64,000 nt of DNA from Allgaiera indica (lineage in GTDB: Bacteria > Pseudomonadota > Alphaproteobacteria > Rhodobacterales > Rhodobacteraceae): NCBI RefSeq assembly GCF_900106675.1, contig NZ_FNOB01000005.1:1-64000 (forward strand), in the 5' to 3' direction. The notes below the pieces were generated by a model that saw only the letters and a list, made by a program, of their open reading frames with translations, ran no database searches and had not been told where the DNA came from. The translations under genes and the position numbers were made by a program. Numbering within the stretch: position 1 is the stretch's first letter; the number at the start of each line of letters is the position of its first letter. Of the stretch, positions 8,007 through 16,444 are shown in pieces.

Positions 8007-8747
8007 TCACCCCGCGACGCCGCGCAACAGCCGCGCGCGGGCCGGCGGGATCGCCCGGATCTCCAGCCCGGTGAACACATGCAGCGTGCCCAGGTCGCGA
8101 TCCACCACCGCATGATCCGACACCCAGCCGCCCATCACCAGATAGGTGCGCAGCAAAGGCGGCATCGCCAGCATCGCGCGCTTGGCATCCGGCTTGCGCC
8201 GCCGCAGCACCCGCGCGAAGCGAAACACCTCGGGCGCGCGCACCCGCGGCAGCCAGCGCCGCGGCGCCAGGTGGCGTTCCTTCAGCATCGCGAAGGCGTC
8301 CAGATAGGCGCGCGCCTCGACCCCCGCGAAGGACGAGCAGCCAAACAGCATTTCCACCCCGTTCTCGTCGACATAGCGCGTCATCGCCCCCCAGGCGACG
8401 CGCAGGATGTCCGGATCGTGCCAGGCGGGATGCAGGCAGAAGCGGCCCATCTCGACCATCTTGCCCTCGAACGCGGCCAGAGCGGAAAGTTCGTAATATT
8501 GCGCCGCATAGCTCTGGCCGATCTCGGCGCCGCCTTGCAGCGGCAGGATCCGAAAGCAGCACACCAGCGTGCCCGAGCGCTGATCCTCGATCAGCACATG
8601 GGTGCAGCGGGGATCGAAGGCGTCCGCATCCATCCCTTCTTCGCCGCCGCCGCGAAACGCCATCCAGCGCAAGCGCTGCGCGGCGCGCAGGTCCTCGGGA
8701 GTGGCGGCGAACCAGGCCAGATAGGGGCCCCTGCGGAATGCCAGCAT
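8007..8747 (-). CDS. olsB: OlsB-like ornithine lipid N-acyltransferase (GNAT-fold)
   Basis: The 246-residue protein resembles alphaproteobacterial OlsB, which transfers a 3-hydroxyacyl group from ACP to ornithine to give lyso-ornithine lipid. Characteristic stretches are HVLIEDQRSGTLVCCFR near residues 55-70, EIGQSYAAQYYELS, VEMGRFCLHPAWHDPDILR, and FGCSSFAGVEARAYLDAF. The start at 8747 has GGAGAT eight bases upstream; a longer frame to 8813 lacks a site. The partner O-acyltransferase OlsA is not adjacent. It lies downstream of the BamE-like lipoprotein gene on the same strand, 173 bp apart. The substrate is inferred from family resemblance. Confidence 0.72.
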   Translation of the reverse strand: MLAFRRGPYLAWFAATPEDLRAAQRLRWMAFRGGGEEGMDADAFDPRCTHVLIEDQRSGTLVCCFRILPLQGGAEIGQSYAAQYYELSALAAFEGKMVEMGRFCLHPAWHDPDILRVAWGAMTRYVDENGVEMLFGCSSFAGVEARAYLDAFAMLKERHLAPRRWLPRVRAPEVFRFARVLRRRKPDAKRAMLAMPPLLRTYLVMGGWVSDHAVVDRDLGTLHVFTGLEIRAIPPARARLLRGVAG

Positions 8748-8920
8748 GACGCGATCTCCACCCCCGGCGCCCATGATCCTGCTCGGCGCCGGCGGGTGAA
8801 CACAATCTATCACGAAAACTGTGACGCAACCACGAAGGCGCCTGCCGGGCCGGGACGACAGGGGCCGTGCCCCCGCCCCGGCTTACGCCGTCACCGGCGC
8901 GGGCCGGACCCCGCGCCGCG

Positions 8921-9388
8921 TCAGCCGCCGCTCTTGTTGAGGAACTGGCTGGCGTTGAACTTGCCGAGGCTGCCGAACAGCTGTTGCAGGAAGCCGATGC
9001 CCTGCACGCTGGGCGTCGTCACCCGACGGCTGAGCGTGACCACATGGCCCTGGGCAAGACCGAATCGTTCCACGTTGCTGACCCGCCCGGCCTTGTCGAA
9101 GCTGATCGCCACGACTTCGCGCTTGGTCTCCTTGCGCGGGCCCGCCCCGACGGTCTTGAACCAGCTCTGGACATAGAACCATTCTGCCGGCTTCATCAGC
9201 CCGCCAGTGGTCGGATCGCCGATCTTGCTGCGCACCGTGTCGCGGGTGTCCTTGCCCACCTTGATCTGGGAAAGCTCCGGTGCGTCAGGAACATAGCCAT
9301 GGTTCGAATAGATCGGGCTGCAGGCGCCGAGCACCGCGATCGCCAGACCCAGCAATCCAACGCGCATCCGGGAAAGCGCCTGTCTCAT
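8921..9388 (-). CDS. bamE: BamE/SmpA-like outer membrane lipoprotein
   Basis: A 155-residue lipoprotein. Its N-terminus is basic and hydrophobic and ends in the lipobox VLGAC (Cys near residue 22), so it should be lipidated and exported. The following SmpA/OmlA domain contains the usual GYVPDAPELSQIKVGKDTRDTVRSKIG-like segment, in which GK-T-xx-V-xx-xG is conserved, and then a WFYV strand. BamE is an accessory subunit of the beta-barrel assembly complex. The gene is divergent from yceD, which begins 192 bp away, an arrangement common in Rhodobacterales. Start at 9388 chosen from the signal peptide. Confidence 0.85.
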   Translation of the reverse strand: MRQALSRMRVGLLGLAIAVLGACSPIYSNHGYVPDAPELSQIKVGKDTRDTVRSKIGDPTTGGLMKPAEWFYVQSWFKTVGAGPRKETKREVVAISFDKAGRVSNVERFGLAQGHVVTLSRRVTTPSVQGIGFLQQLFGSLGKFNASQFLNKSGG

Positions 9389-9579
9389 CCCACCCTCTTG
9401 CCTTGCAGCCTCAAGCCTTTTATCCGGCTTATAGAAGGACGGGCGCGGGTTCAAGGAAGGAACGCGTGCCCGATCGCGCACCATCCGGCGCCGAAGTTGG
9501 GCCCGGGGCGACGGCACCCGATGCCCGGGCACCGCTTTGCCGCAGCACGCGCGCGCCCCGCAACCTGGAGACCGCAGCC

Positions 9580-10200
9580 ATGACCGATCCCCTGCCCGTC
9601 TCGATGCCCCTGCGCGTCGCCGACCTGCCGGCGCGCAAACCCAAGCGCTTTGACCTGCGCCCCGCGCCCGAGATGCTGCCACTGATCGCCGGGCTTGTCG
9701 GGGCCGAGTCGGTCCGCAAGCTCAGCTTCAAGGGAGAGATCCGCCCCACCGGCAAACACGATTTCGTGCTCGAAGGCGATCTGGGTGCCACCGTGGTGCA
9801 GCCCTGCGTCGTCACCCTGGCCCCGGTCAGCACTCGGATAGAGGAACATGTGACCCGCCGTTACCTGACCGAGATGCCGGACCCGGTGGCGGGGGACGAG
9901 ACCGGCCCCGACGGCGTCCCCATGCCCGACGACGACAGCGCCGAGCCGCTGCCCGAGGTGATCGACCCCGGCGCGGTGCTGCTGGAGGCCCTGGCGCTGG
10001 CGATGCCGCTTTATCCGCGCGCCGAGGATGCGGCATTGGACCAGGTCGATTTCGCCCCCCCCGGCGCCGCACCCCTGACCGCCGACGCGCTGAAACCCTT
10101 CGCGGGGCTTGCAGCGCTGCGCGAGAAGCTGGAAAATGGCGGCAACGGCGGCGATGACGGCGGCGATGACGGTGGAAGCGGCGGTGGCACGGCGGCGTGA
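9580..10200 (+). CDS. yceD: YceD/DUF177 family protein
   Basis: The 206-residue protein belongs to the DUF177 (YceD) family. It shows LPLRVADLPARKPKRFDL-like N-terminal sequence and a FEGDLGATVVQPCVVTLAPV-type core with one Cys. An acidic stretch follows, and the gene precedes rpmF as in most bacteria. In E. coli and plants YceD homologues affect 23S rRNA accumulation; the mechanism is unclear. The C-terminus is a low-complexity tail of Gly and Asp (residues about 185-203). The start at 9580 has GGAG twelve bases upstream and leaves 191 bp for the divergent promoters shared with bamE. Confidence 0.88.
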   Translation: MTDPLPVSMPLRVADLPARKPKRFDLRPAPEMLPLIAGLVGAESVRKLSFKGEIRPTGKHDFVLEGDLGATVVQPCVVTLAPVSTRIEEHVTRRYLTEMPDPVAGDETGPDGVPMPDDDSAEPLPEVIDPGAVLLEALALAMPLYPRAEDAALDQVDFAPPGAAPLTADALKPFAGLAALREKLENGGNGGDDGGDDGGSGGGTAA

Positions 10201-10263
10201 CCGGGGGCTCCGGTTCGCCGCCGGGCGCCCGGTCGGGACAGCGGACAGGGGGGCAGAAAAGAC

Positions 10264-10291
10264 TTGCACCGGCTCAGAATCGCAGTATGTT
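10264..10291 (+). promoter_or_regulatory. Candidate promoter of the rpmF-plsX-fabH transcript
   Basis: TTGCAC at 10264-10269 and TATGTT at 10286-10291 are separated by 16 bases and lie about 110 bp ahead of rpmF. The match to sigma-70 is moderate. It is the best candidate in the 203-bp gap after yceD. Confidence 0.5.
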
Positions 10292-10403
10292 CCGCGCCTC
10301 GATCAGATCGCGGGAATGTGTGCAACGCGGCAGGGGCCGCGCCGCATCTTCCCGCAGGTAAAGACACCGGGGCACGGCCCCTCAAAAGACCCGAGGTTGA
10401 CAC

Positions 10404-10610
10404 ATGGCTGTCCCGCAGAACCGCGTTACCAAATCCCGCCGCAACATGCGCCGCGCGCATGACGCGCTGGTCGCCGCCAATCCGCATGAATGCCCGGAAT
10501 GCGGCGAGCTCAAGCGTCCGCACCATGTCTGCCCGTCCTGTGGCCATTACGATTCGCGCGAAGTCGTCGCCGCCGTGGCCGAGGTGGATCTGGACGACGA
10601 CGCGGCGTAA
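10404..10610 (+). CDS. rpmF: Ribosomal protein bL32
   Basis: The 68-residue protein is a full-length bL32 of the large ribosomal subunit. It opens with [20 protein letters not shown] and has a zinc-ribbon pair CPECGE (residues 33-36) and CPSCGH (46-49) that holds Zn2+. A short acidic tail ends the protein. The position between yceD and plsX is the conserved order that couples ribosome and phospholipid synthesis genes. The gap to plsX is 51 bp. Confidence 0.97.
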   Translation: MAVPQNRVTKSRRNMRRAHDALVAANPHECPECGELKRPHHVCPSCGHYDSREVVAAVAEVDLDDDAA

Positions 10611-10661
10611 GTCTTCCCTGACGGCAAAGGGGCCGCACGGTGCGGCTGGAGGGAGACCGGC

Positions 10662-11885
10662 ATGACGACCGGACCCGAAATCCAATCCGGTGCGGACAGC
10701 GCGCCCGCAAGGGCGCCGGTGCCGGCATCTAAGACCGCTGGGGGGCCCGTGGTGATTTCCGTCGATGCGATGGGCGGAGATCGGGGCCCGGCTGCGGTGG
10801 TCGCGGGGCTTGAGAAATTCGCCGCGCGCGATTCCGGCACCCAGTTCCTGCTGCATGGCGACGAGGCGATCCTGAAAAGCCTGATCGCCAAGCGCCGTCA
10901 CCTGGCCGGCCGGGTCACGCTCCGCCACGCGCCGGGCGTGGTCACGATGGATGAAAAGCCCAGCCAGGTGGTGCGCAACGCCAAGGGCACCTCCATGTAC
11001 GGCGCGATCGAGAGCGTGCGCGACGGCGAGGCCGAGGTGGCTGTCTCTTGCGGCAATACCGGCGCGCTGATGGCGCTGTCGATGATCCGCCTGCGCCGGC
11101 TTGCCGGGGTGAACCGCCCGGCAATCGCCTGTCTCTGGCCCTCGCGCAGCCCGACCGGGTTCAACCTGATGCTCGACGTAGGCGCCGACATCAAGGCCGA
11201 CGCACGCGACCTGCTGCAATATGCGATGATGGGCGCCTCCTATGCGCGCAATGGCATGGGGATCGCGCGGCCCAGGGTCGGGCTGCTGAATGTCGGCACC
11301 GAAGAGCACAAGGGCCGGGCCGAACTGAAGCAGGCCAATGAGATGATCGCCGCCGCGACCGATCTGGGCGGGTTCGATTACGTCGGCTTCGTCGAGGGCG
11401 GCGACCTGCCGTCGCGCAAGGTCGACGTGATCGTGACGGACGGCTTCACCGGCAACGTCGCGCTGAAGACCGGGGAAGGCACCGCCAAGCTGATCGGGGA
11501 TTTCCTGCGTGATGCCTTCAAGGCGACCCCGCTCAGCCGGATCGCGGCGCTTCTGGCCCTGACCTCGCTGCGCCGGTTCCAGAAGCGGATCGACCCGCGC
11601 CGGGTGAACGGCGGCGTGTTCCTGGGCCTCAACGGAACGGTGGTGAAATCCCACGGTGCGGCCGACGCGACCGGCGTCGCGGCCGCGCTGGAGCTGGCCT
11701 CGCAATTGGCGCGCTCCGGTTTTCAGGAACGGCTCGCGGCGCGGGTTGCATCCGCCCCGGCCCCGTTGCAGGATGCCGGCGCCGAGGGAACGGGGCCACA
11801 GACGGGGCCGCACGAGACCGGATCCGTCCAGGACGAACCGGATACCGGCCCCCAGGGGGATGGCAGCGAAAGTAGGGCTGAATGA
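10662..11885 (+). CDS. plsX: Phosphate acyltransferase PlsX
   Basis: PlsX converts acyl-ACP to acyl-phosphate, the first step of the PlsX/PlsY route to phosphatidic acid, at the inner face of the membrane. The core runs from ISVDAMGGDRGP (about residue 29) through SCGNTGALMALS and NVGTEEHKG to NGTVVKSHGAAD. Length is 407 residues against about 340-370 in most bacteria. The excess is a C-terminal Pro/Gly/Glu-rich tail from about residue 362. The start at 10662 is preceded by GGAGGGA. The stop overlaps the fabH start by 4 bases (ATGA), which implies translational coupling. Confidence 0.95.
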   Translation: MTTGPEIQSGADSAPARAPVPASKTAGGPVVISVDAMGGDRGPAAVVAGLEKFAARDSGTQFLLHGDEAILKSLIAKRRHLAGRVTLRHAPGVVTMDEKPSQVVRNAKGTSMYGAIESVRDGEAEVAVSCGNTGALMALSMIRLRRLAGVNRPAIACLWPSRSPTGFNLMLDVGADIKADARDLLQYAMMGASYARNGMGIARPRVGLLNVGTEEHKGRAELKQANEMIAAATDLGGFDYVGFVEGGDLPSRKVDVIVTDGFTGNVALKTGEGTAKLIGDFLRDAFKATPLSRIAALLALTSLRRFQKRIDPRRVNGGVFLGLNGTVVKSHGAADATGVAAALELASQLARSGFQERLAARVASAPAPLQDAGAEGTGPQTGPHETGSVQDEPDTGPQGDGSESRAE

Positions 11886-12856
11886 CAACACGCGCCGTGG
11901 TCGAGGGCGTCGGGCATTATCTGCCCGAGCGCGTCGTTCCGAACAGCGAATTCGAGGCGACGCTGGACACGTCCGACGAATGGATTCGGGCGCGGTCCGG
12001 GATCGAGCGGCGCCATTTCGCGGCCGAGGGTGAGACCACCTCGGACCTGGCCGCCGCCGCCGCCCGCGCGGCACTTGCCAATGTGGGCCTGGCCCCCGAC
12101 GATCTGGATACGATCATCGTCGCGACATCGACCCCCGATCTGACCTTTCCTTCGGTCGCGACCATGGTGCAGGAACGACTGGGCATGACCCGGGGCTTCG
12201 CCTTCGATGTGCAGGCGGTCTGTGCGGGTTTCGTCTATGCGCTGGCCAATGCCAACGCGCTGATCGTGTCGGGCCAGGCGCGCCGGGTGATGGTGATCGG
12301 CGCCGAAACCTTCAGCCGGATCATGGATTGGACGGACCGCTCTACCTGCGTGCTGTTCGGCGACGGCGCCGGCGCACTGATTCTGACCGCGGCGGAAGGC
12401 GACGGCTCGGGGGCAGACCGCGGCATCCTGGCGACCGATCTGCATTCCGACGGGCGTTTTCGCGATATCCTTTATGTCGACGGGGGCGTGTCGAAGACCG
12501 GCACCACGGGCCATCTGCGCATGGCCGGCAAGGAGGTCTTCCGCCATGCTGTGGAAAAGCTTGCCGAAACCGCCCATGCGGCGCTGGAAAAGGCGCATCT
12601 GAGCGCCGCCGATGTCGACTGGATCGTGCCGCATCAGGCCAATATCCGCATCATCGCAGCGACCGCGAAGAAGATGGGCCTACCGATGGACCGTGTCGTG
12701 CTGACGGTGGCCGATCATGGCAATACCTCGGCCGCGTCGATTCCCCTGGCGCTGTCAGTGGGATGCCAGCGCGGGCAGCTCAAGCCCGGCCAACTGGTCG
12801 TGATCGAGGCGATCGGCGGCGGTCTGGCCTGGGGTTCGGTGGTTTTACGCTGGTAG
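11882..12856 (+). CDS. fabH: Beta-ketoacyl-ACP synthase III (FabH)
   Basis: FabH condenses acetyl-CoA with malonyl-ACP to begin fatty acid synthesis. The 324-residue protein has the catalytic triad in place: Cys114 in QAVCAGF, His251 in VPHQANIRI and Asn281 in DHGNTSAAS. Its GGGLAWG-type C-terminus is typical. It overlaps plsX by 4 bases, and a hairpin followed by TTTT comes immediately after its stop, so rpmF-plsX-fabH is probably one transcript. Confidence 0.96.
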   Translation: MTTRAVVEGVGHYLPERVVPNSEFEATLDTSDEWIRARSGIERRHFAAEGETTSDLAAAAARAALANVGLAPDDLDTIIVATSTPDLTFPSVATMVQERLGMTRGFAFDVQAVCAGFVYALANANALIVSGQARRVMVIGAETFSRIMDWTDRSTCVLFGDGAGALILTAAEGDGSGADRGILATDLHSDGRFRDILYVDGGVSKTGTTGHLRMAGKEVFRHAVEKLAETAHAALEKAHLSAADVDWIVPHQANIRIIAATAKKMGLPMDRVVLTVADHGNTSAASIPLALSVGCQRGQLKPGQLVVIEAIGGGLAWGSVVLRW

Positions 12857-12878
12857 GGCCGTCTCAACGGCCGCTTTT
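12857..12878 (+). terminator. Rho-independent terminator after fabH
   Basis: GGCCGT (12857-12862) and ACGGCC (12867-12872) form a 6-bp stem with a 4-base loop, followed by GCTTTT. It starts right after the fabH stop codon. Confidence 0.65.
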
Positions 12879-12884
12879 AAGCCA

Positions 12885-12920
12885 TTGACATTGACTCGGA
12901 AAATCAACTCGCCCATCCTT
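12885..12920 (+). promoter_or_regulatory. Candidate ihfA promoter
   Basis: Perfect -35 hexamer TTGACA at 12885-12890, with an overlapping TTGACT directly after it. No good -10 is seen at 16-18 bases, the nearest being CATCCT at 12914. The -10 assignment is therefore uncertain. Confidence 0.35.
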
Positions 12921-12946
12921 CGCGCAACCAACCCCAGGGGGACGCG

Positions 12947-13249
12947 ATGAGCGAGAAGACCTTGACCCGCATGGATCTGAGCGAAGCGGTGTTTCGCGAA
13001 GTCGGGCTGTCGCGGAACGAATCCGCGCAGCTTGTTGAAAGCGTATTGCAACACATGTCCGACGCGCTGGCCTCGGGCGAGACGGTGAAGATCTCGTCCT
13101 TCGGCACGTTTTCGGTGCGCGACAAGGCGGCGCGCGTGGGCCGCAATCCCAAGACCGGGGAAGAGGTGCCGATCCATCCCCGTCGGGTGCTGACCTTCCG
13201 GCCCTCGCATCTGATGAAGGACCGGGTCGCCGCCGGCAACCGAGGCTGA
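12947..13249 (+). CDS. ihfA: Integration host factor alpha subunit
   Basis: This 100-residue HU/IHF-family DNA-bending protein has [18 protein letters not shown] at the N-terminus, the conserved GxFxVRDK turn ([13 protein letters not shown]) and the beta-arm [11 protein letters not shown], whose proline intercalates in DNA. With IhfB it bends DNA at specific sites in replication, recombination and promoter control. The order fabH-ihfA-merR is conserved in alphaproteobacteria and supports the alpha over the beta assignment. The ATG at 12947 follows a GGGGGACGCG stretch. Confidence 0.95.
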   Translation: MSEKTLTRMDLSEAVFREVGLSRNESAQLVESVLQHMSDALASGETVKISSFGTFSVRDKAARVGRNPKTGEEVPIHPRRVLTFRPSHLMKDRVAAGNRG

Positions 13250-13261
13250 GGCCCCGCGCGG

Positions 13262-14347
13262 ATGGAGAAGTCTCCCGACGCGTTCCGCACCATCAGCGAA
13301 GTGGCCGACGCCCTGGACACGCCCGCCCATGTGCTGCGGTTCTGGGAAAGCCGGTTCAGCCAGGTCAAGCCGGTGAAGCGCGCCGGCGGCCGGCGCTATT
13401 ACCGGCCGTCGGACGTGGCGCTGCTGGGCGGAATCAAACATCTTTTGCATGACGAAGGCATGACGATCCGCGGCGTGCAGAAGATGCTGCGCGAACAGGG
13501 CATCCGCCATGTCGCGGCCCTGGGCGGCGCCGATGAGCCCGGCGAGACGATCGACGCCCCGCCGCCGCTTGCCGCCCCCGAGTCCGCGCCGGTCGACAAT
13601 GTCGTGGCCATGCCCCCGGCCCGCCCCGAGCCCGCGCCCGAGGTGGAGCAATCCCCGGCCGAGGCAGCCCCGCACATTCCCGAACCCGAGGCGGAGCCTC
13701 CGCAGCCCGAGCCCCCGCACCTTGCGGCGCCCGAGGCAGAGCCCGTCCCGCAGCCCGAGCCCCCGCATCTTGCGGCGCCCGAGGCGGAACCCGCCCCGCA
13801 GCCCGAGCCCCCGCATCTTGCTCAGCCCGAGGCGGAACCCACCCCGCAGCCCGAGCCCCCGCATCTTGCCGAAGCCGAGCCGGAACCAATTCCGCAGCCC
13901 GGGGCCGAACCTTCGTCGCCGGACATGACACCGGACCTGGCACCGGACGCGGCGCCCGAATTCTCGTTCGGGGCCCCGACCGAGGCCGAGCTTGAGCAGG
14001 CATCAAGCACCACGCCCGAGCCGCGATCCGCCCCCGCCACGACGCCCGAGCCGGCCCCCGCCCCGGCCCCCGCCCCGGCCGCAGATCCCGCGCCGCAACC
14101 GCCCGGCCCGCCAAGCTGGGACGCCGCGCCGGCACCGGCGCTGACGGAAGCCACCGCGCCCGCCCTGCCCGATCTGCCGCCCGAACCGGATGATGCGGAC
14201 TTGGCCGGCCCGACCGTTGCGGCGCGTCTGCGCGCATTGCCGCCGGACGCCGCGGGCGCCGATACCGAGGCATTGGCCATGCTGGCGGACCGGCTGAAGG
14301 CCTTGCGCCACAAGATGGCCGGTCACGCGCGGCGCAGCCACGGATGA
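13262..14347 (+). CDS. MerR-family regulator with long Pro/Glu-rich repeat region
   Basis: Residues 8-80 form a MerR-type winged helix: [23 protein letters not shown], then a [14 protein letters not shown] wing and [13 protein letters not shown]. This small regulator follows ihfA in most alphaproteobacteria. Beyond residue 90 the protein is disordered. Four tandem 15-16-residue units with PQPEPPHLA (residues about 142-204) are followed by a Pro/Ala-rich stretch, and a short conserved C-terminal helix ([18 protein letters not shown]) ends it. At 361 residues it is longer than usual because of the repeats. No effector-binding cysteines are seen. Targets unknown. Confidence 0.85.
   Translation: MEKSPDAFRTISEVADALDTPAHVLRFWESRFSQVKPVKRAGGRRYYRPSDVALLGGIKHLLHDEGMTIRGVQKMLREQGIRHVAALGGADEPGETIDAPPPLAAPESAPVDNVVAMPPARPEPAPEVEQSPAEAAPHIPEPEAEPPQPEPPHLAAPEAEPVPQPEPPHLAAPEAEPAPQPEPPHLAQPEAEPTPQPEPPHLAEAEPEPIPQPGAEPSSPDMTPDLAPDAAPEFSFGAPTEAELEQASSTTPEPRSAPATTPEPAPAPAPAPAADPAPQPPGPPSWDAAPAPALTEATAPALPDLPPEPDDADLAGPTVAARLRALPPDAAGADTEALAMLADRLKALRHKMAGHARRSHG
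13685..13873 (+). repeat. 48-bp coding tandem repeats in the MerR-type gene
   Basis: About four units of 45-48 bp encode [15 protein letters not shown] with small changes. The units are multiples of three, so copy number can change without a frameshift. Confidence 0.85.
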
Positions 14348-14374
14348 GCGGCGCAAATTCATGCGCATTGGCCC

Positions 14375-14402
14375 TTGCCCCCGCCGCCAAATCCGTTATG
14401 TG
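14375..14402 (+). promoter_or_regulatory. Promoter of tRNA-Pro
   Basis: TTGCCC (14375-14380) and TATGTG (14397-14402) are 16 bases apart, and the tRNA starts 10 bases beyond. Confidence 0.55.
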
Positions 14403-14412
14403 TCCTCTCCGT

Positions 14413-14490
14413 CGGGCCGTGGCGCAGCCTGGTTAGCGCGTCCGTCTGGGGGGCGGAAGGTCGCGAGTTCGAATCTCGCCGGCCCGACCA
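14413..14490 (+). tRNA. tRNA-Pro (GGG)
   Basis: The 78-nt cloverleaf has acceptor CGGGCCG/CGGCCCG and an encoded CCA at 14488-14490. The anticodon stem TCCGT/GCGGA encloses CTGGGGG, giving anticodon GGG. The T arm GCGAGTTCGAATCTCGC is regular. A strong terminator follows. Confidence 0.95.
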
Positions 14491-14499
14491 TCAAGGAAC

Positions 14500-14529
14500 C
14501 GCCCGTATCCCCTTGGGGTGCGGGCGTTT
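14500..14529 (+). terminator. Rho-independent terminator after tRNA-Pro
   Basis: CGCCCG-T-ATCCCC (14500-14512) pairs with GGGGT-G-CGGGCG (14515-14526) around a TT loop, with TTTC after it. It ends 19 bases before the dcd start codon, so dcd must depend on readthrough or on a start site inside the gap. Confidence 0.7.
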
Positions 14530-14548
14530 CTCTATCCGGAGGGTCCCG

Positions 14549-15628
14549 ATGACGACCGGCGTTCTGCCCGTGCAGGAACTGAATGCGATGATCGCCCAGG
14601 GCGCGATCTCGGCCGATCTGCCTTTCGCGGAGGGTCAGGTCCAGCCCGCCAGCCTCGATCTGCGGCTGGGCACGCGCGCCTACCGGGTGCGGGCATCATT
14701 CCTGGCCGGCACGCAGCGCCGGGTGGCCGACCGGATCGCCGAATTCCAGATGCATGAAGTCGACCTGACCGGCGGTGCGGTGCTGGAAAAGGGCTGCGTC
14801 TATGTCGTGCCGCTGATGGAACGCCTGGCCCTGCCCGAAGGCATCCAGGCAGTCGCCAACGCCAAAAGCTCGACCGGGCGGCTGGATCTGCTGACCCGCA
14901 CGATCACCGACGGCGGGACCGAATTCGACCGCATCCCGCGGGGCTATTCCGGCCCGCTCTATGCCGAGATCTGCCCGCGTTCCTTTTCGGTGCTGGTGCG
15001 GCCGGGGATGCGGCTGAACCAGATCCGCTTTCGCCGCGGTCAGGCGGTGCTGTCGGATGCCGATCTGACCGATCTGCACGCCAAGGTGGGCCTTGTCAGC
15101 GGCACCGCGGTGATCTCGGACGGGCTGGGGTTTTCGGTGGATCTGAAGCCCGCGTCGGGCAGTCTGGTCGGCTACCGCGCCAAGCCCCATACCGGGGTGA
15201 TCGACCTGGACCGCATCGGCCAATACGACCCGGCCGAGTTCTGGGAAGAGGTCCGCAGCCGCGATGGCCGCATCATCCTGGATCCCGGCGCCTTCTATAT
15301 CCTGGTCAGCCGAGAGGCGGTGACGATCCCGCCCGACCATGCCGCCGAAATGGCGCCCTATCTGGCCATGGTGGGCGAATTCCGGGTGCATTACGCGGGC
15401 TTCTTCGACCCGGGCTTTGGCTGGGCCGAGGCCGGCGGCGCGGGTTCGCGCGGGGTGCTGGAAGTGCGCTGCCATGAGGCGCCCTTCGTGCTGGAACATG
15501 GCCAGGTGGTGGGCCGGCTCGTCTACGAGCGCATGGCCTCGGCGCCCGAAACGCTGTATGGTGCGGGTATCGCCTCGAACTATCAGGGTCAGGGGTTGAA
15601 ACTGTCGAAACATTTCCGCGCGCCCTGA
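14549..15628 (+). CDS. dcd: dCTP deaminase, long alphaproteobacterial form
   Basis: The 359-residue protein matches the alphaproteobacterial 2'-deoxycytidine 5'-triphosphate deaminase family, about twice the length of E. coli Dcd. It supplies dUTP for thymidylate synthesis. The N-terminal half carries GQVQPASLDLRLG and VANAKSSTGRLDLLTR (S/R-rich nucleotide site), and FDRIPRGYSGPLYAEI follows. The C-terminal half repeats dUTPase-fold features such as AGFFDPGFGW and GQVVGRLVYERM. The start at 14549 has GGAGGG eight bases upstream. It directly follows tRNA-Pro. Confidence 0.88.
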   Translation: MTTGVLPVQELNAMIAQGAISADLPFAEGQVQPASLDLRLGTRAYRVRASFLAGTQRRVADRIAEFQMHEVDLTGGAVLEKGCVYVVPLMERLALPEGIQAVANAKSSTGRLDLLTRTITDGGTEFDRIPRGYSGPLYAEICPRSFSVLVRPGMRLNQIRFRRGQAVLSDADLTDLHAKVGLVSGTAVISDGLGFSVDLKPASGSLVGYRAKPHTGVIDLDRIGQYDPAEFWEEVRSRDGRIILDPGAFYILVSREAVTIPPDHAAEMAPYLAMVGEFRVHYAGFFDPGFGWAEAGGAGSRGVLEVRCHEAPFVLEHGQVVGRLVYERMASAPETLYGAGIASNYQGQGLKLSKHFRAP

Positions 15629-15653
15629 CCGGGCCGCTTAAACGGAACCAGAG

Positions 15654-16118
15654 ATGCGCCTTGTTTCCCGCGCCGTCCGTCCCGCCGCAGCCGCGCTGGC
15701 GCTGTCGCTGGCACTTGTCCTGCCCGCCGCCGCCCGCGCCGGCACCGCGCTGACCTTCGGCATCTATCTGTGGGCGACCCAGGGCGAGTCGCCGACCCGG
15801 GCGCAATATCTGTCCATCGCCGACGGCAAGACCGAGATCGAAACCGACGGCCCCGCCGGTTACAAAAGCACAACCCATCCCACCACCAAGCCCGAGACTG
15901 CGCTGATCGAGGCCGCGATCGAGAGCCGCATGAAGGCCCTGACCCTGCACCCAGGCCCGGCCCCGGCGATCCCCTATGTGGTGATCGAATGGAATTTCTC
16001 GCAAGATCAGACCCATAGCGAGGGCCGCGGGGTCTATGCGCTGAAGGACGTGCCGCCCAGCGTGCTGGCGCTGCAAAAGAAGATGTTCGGCGCCACCTAC
16101 GAGGGCGAGGGCAACTGA
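15654..16118 (+). CDS. Secreted protein of unknown function
   Basis: This 154-residue protein has a clear Sec signal peptide: RLVSRAVRP, then a hydrophobic Ala/Leu core, with likely cleavage after AAARA near residue 29. The mature part has no family I recognise. It has no cysteines and contains GIYLWATQGESPTRAQ and IPYVVIEWNFSQDQTHSEG. It lies 25 bp after dcd and may be cotranscribed. It is probably a periplasmic protein. Confidence 0.7.
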   Translation: MRLVSRAVRPAAAALALSLALVLPAAARAGTALTFGIYLWATQGESPTRAQYLSIADGKTEIETDGPAGYKSTTHPTTKPETALIEAAIESRMKALTLHPGPAPAIPYVVIEWNFSQDQTHSEGRGVYALKDVPPSVLALQKKMFGATYEGEGN

Positions 16119-16444
16119 CCCCGGTCGGGGCGCGCACCCGCCCGTCGCGTGGCGCACCATGGCGCGAAACCAACGCCATTCATCGCCGCACGGAACCGCG
16201 CAGGCCGCCACCCGTGTTCAGATGCACCAAAGCGCCGGCCCGTCGCGCCAGAGGCGCGCCCTTTTGTATGGGGCCAGAGGTGCGCCCTTGTCGTGACGCG
16301 CGCAGGCGCGGCCTTGACGTGATTCACGCAGGCGCGCCCAACGGTCCGCAAAGACGGCCTGACCAGGCCCTGGCCGCGCGAAGACACCCCCTTCACGCGG
16401 GATGGAGAGGCGGGACAAGGCCCGCACCGCGCCGCACCGGCCCT
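16119..16444. other. 326-bp intergenic region holding repeat copy B
   Basis: No gene is seen between the secreted protein and the convergent small basic protein. Most of the region is the degenerate copy B of the dispersed palindromic repeat. Confidence 0.6.
16148..16330. repeat. Dispersed palindromic intergenic repeat, copy B
   Basis: It shares GTGGCGCACC and CATTCATC on the left, then CAAAGCGCCGGCCCGTCG (from 16229) followed by a CGCGCCAGAGGCGCGC hairpin. The right arm near 16295-16310 (GCGCGCAGGCGC) is degenerate relative to copies A and C. Confidence 0.5.

Noticed and set aside
10011-12074. 687-codon minus-strand reading frame opposite plsX
   Set aside because: It is a GC-driven antisense shadow. 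plsX, rpmF and fabH on the other strand are certain from motifs. The same applies to other long antisense frames, for example 7233-9176, 20157-22085 and 22506-24107.
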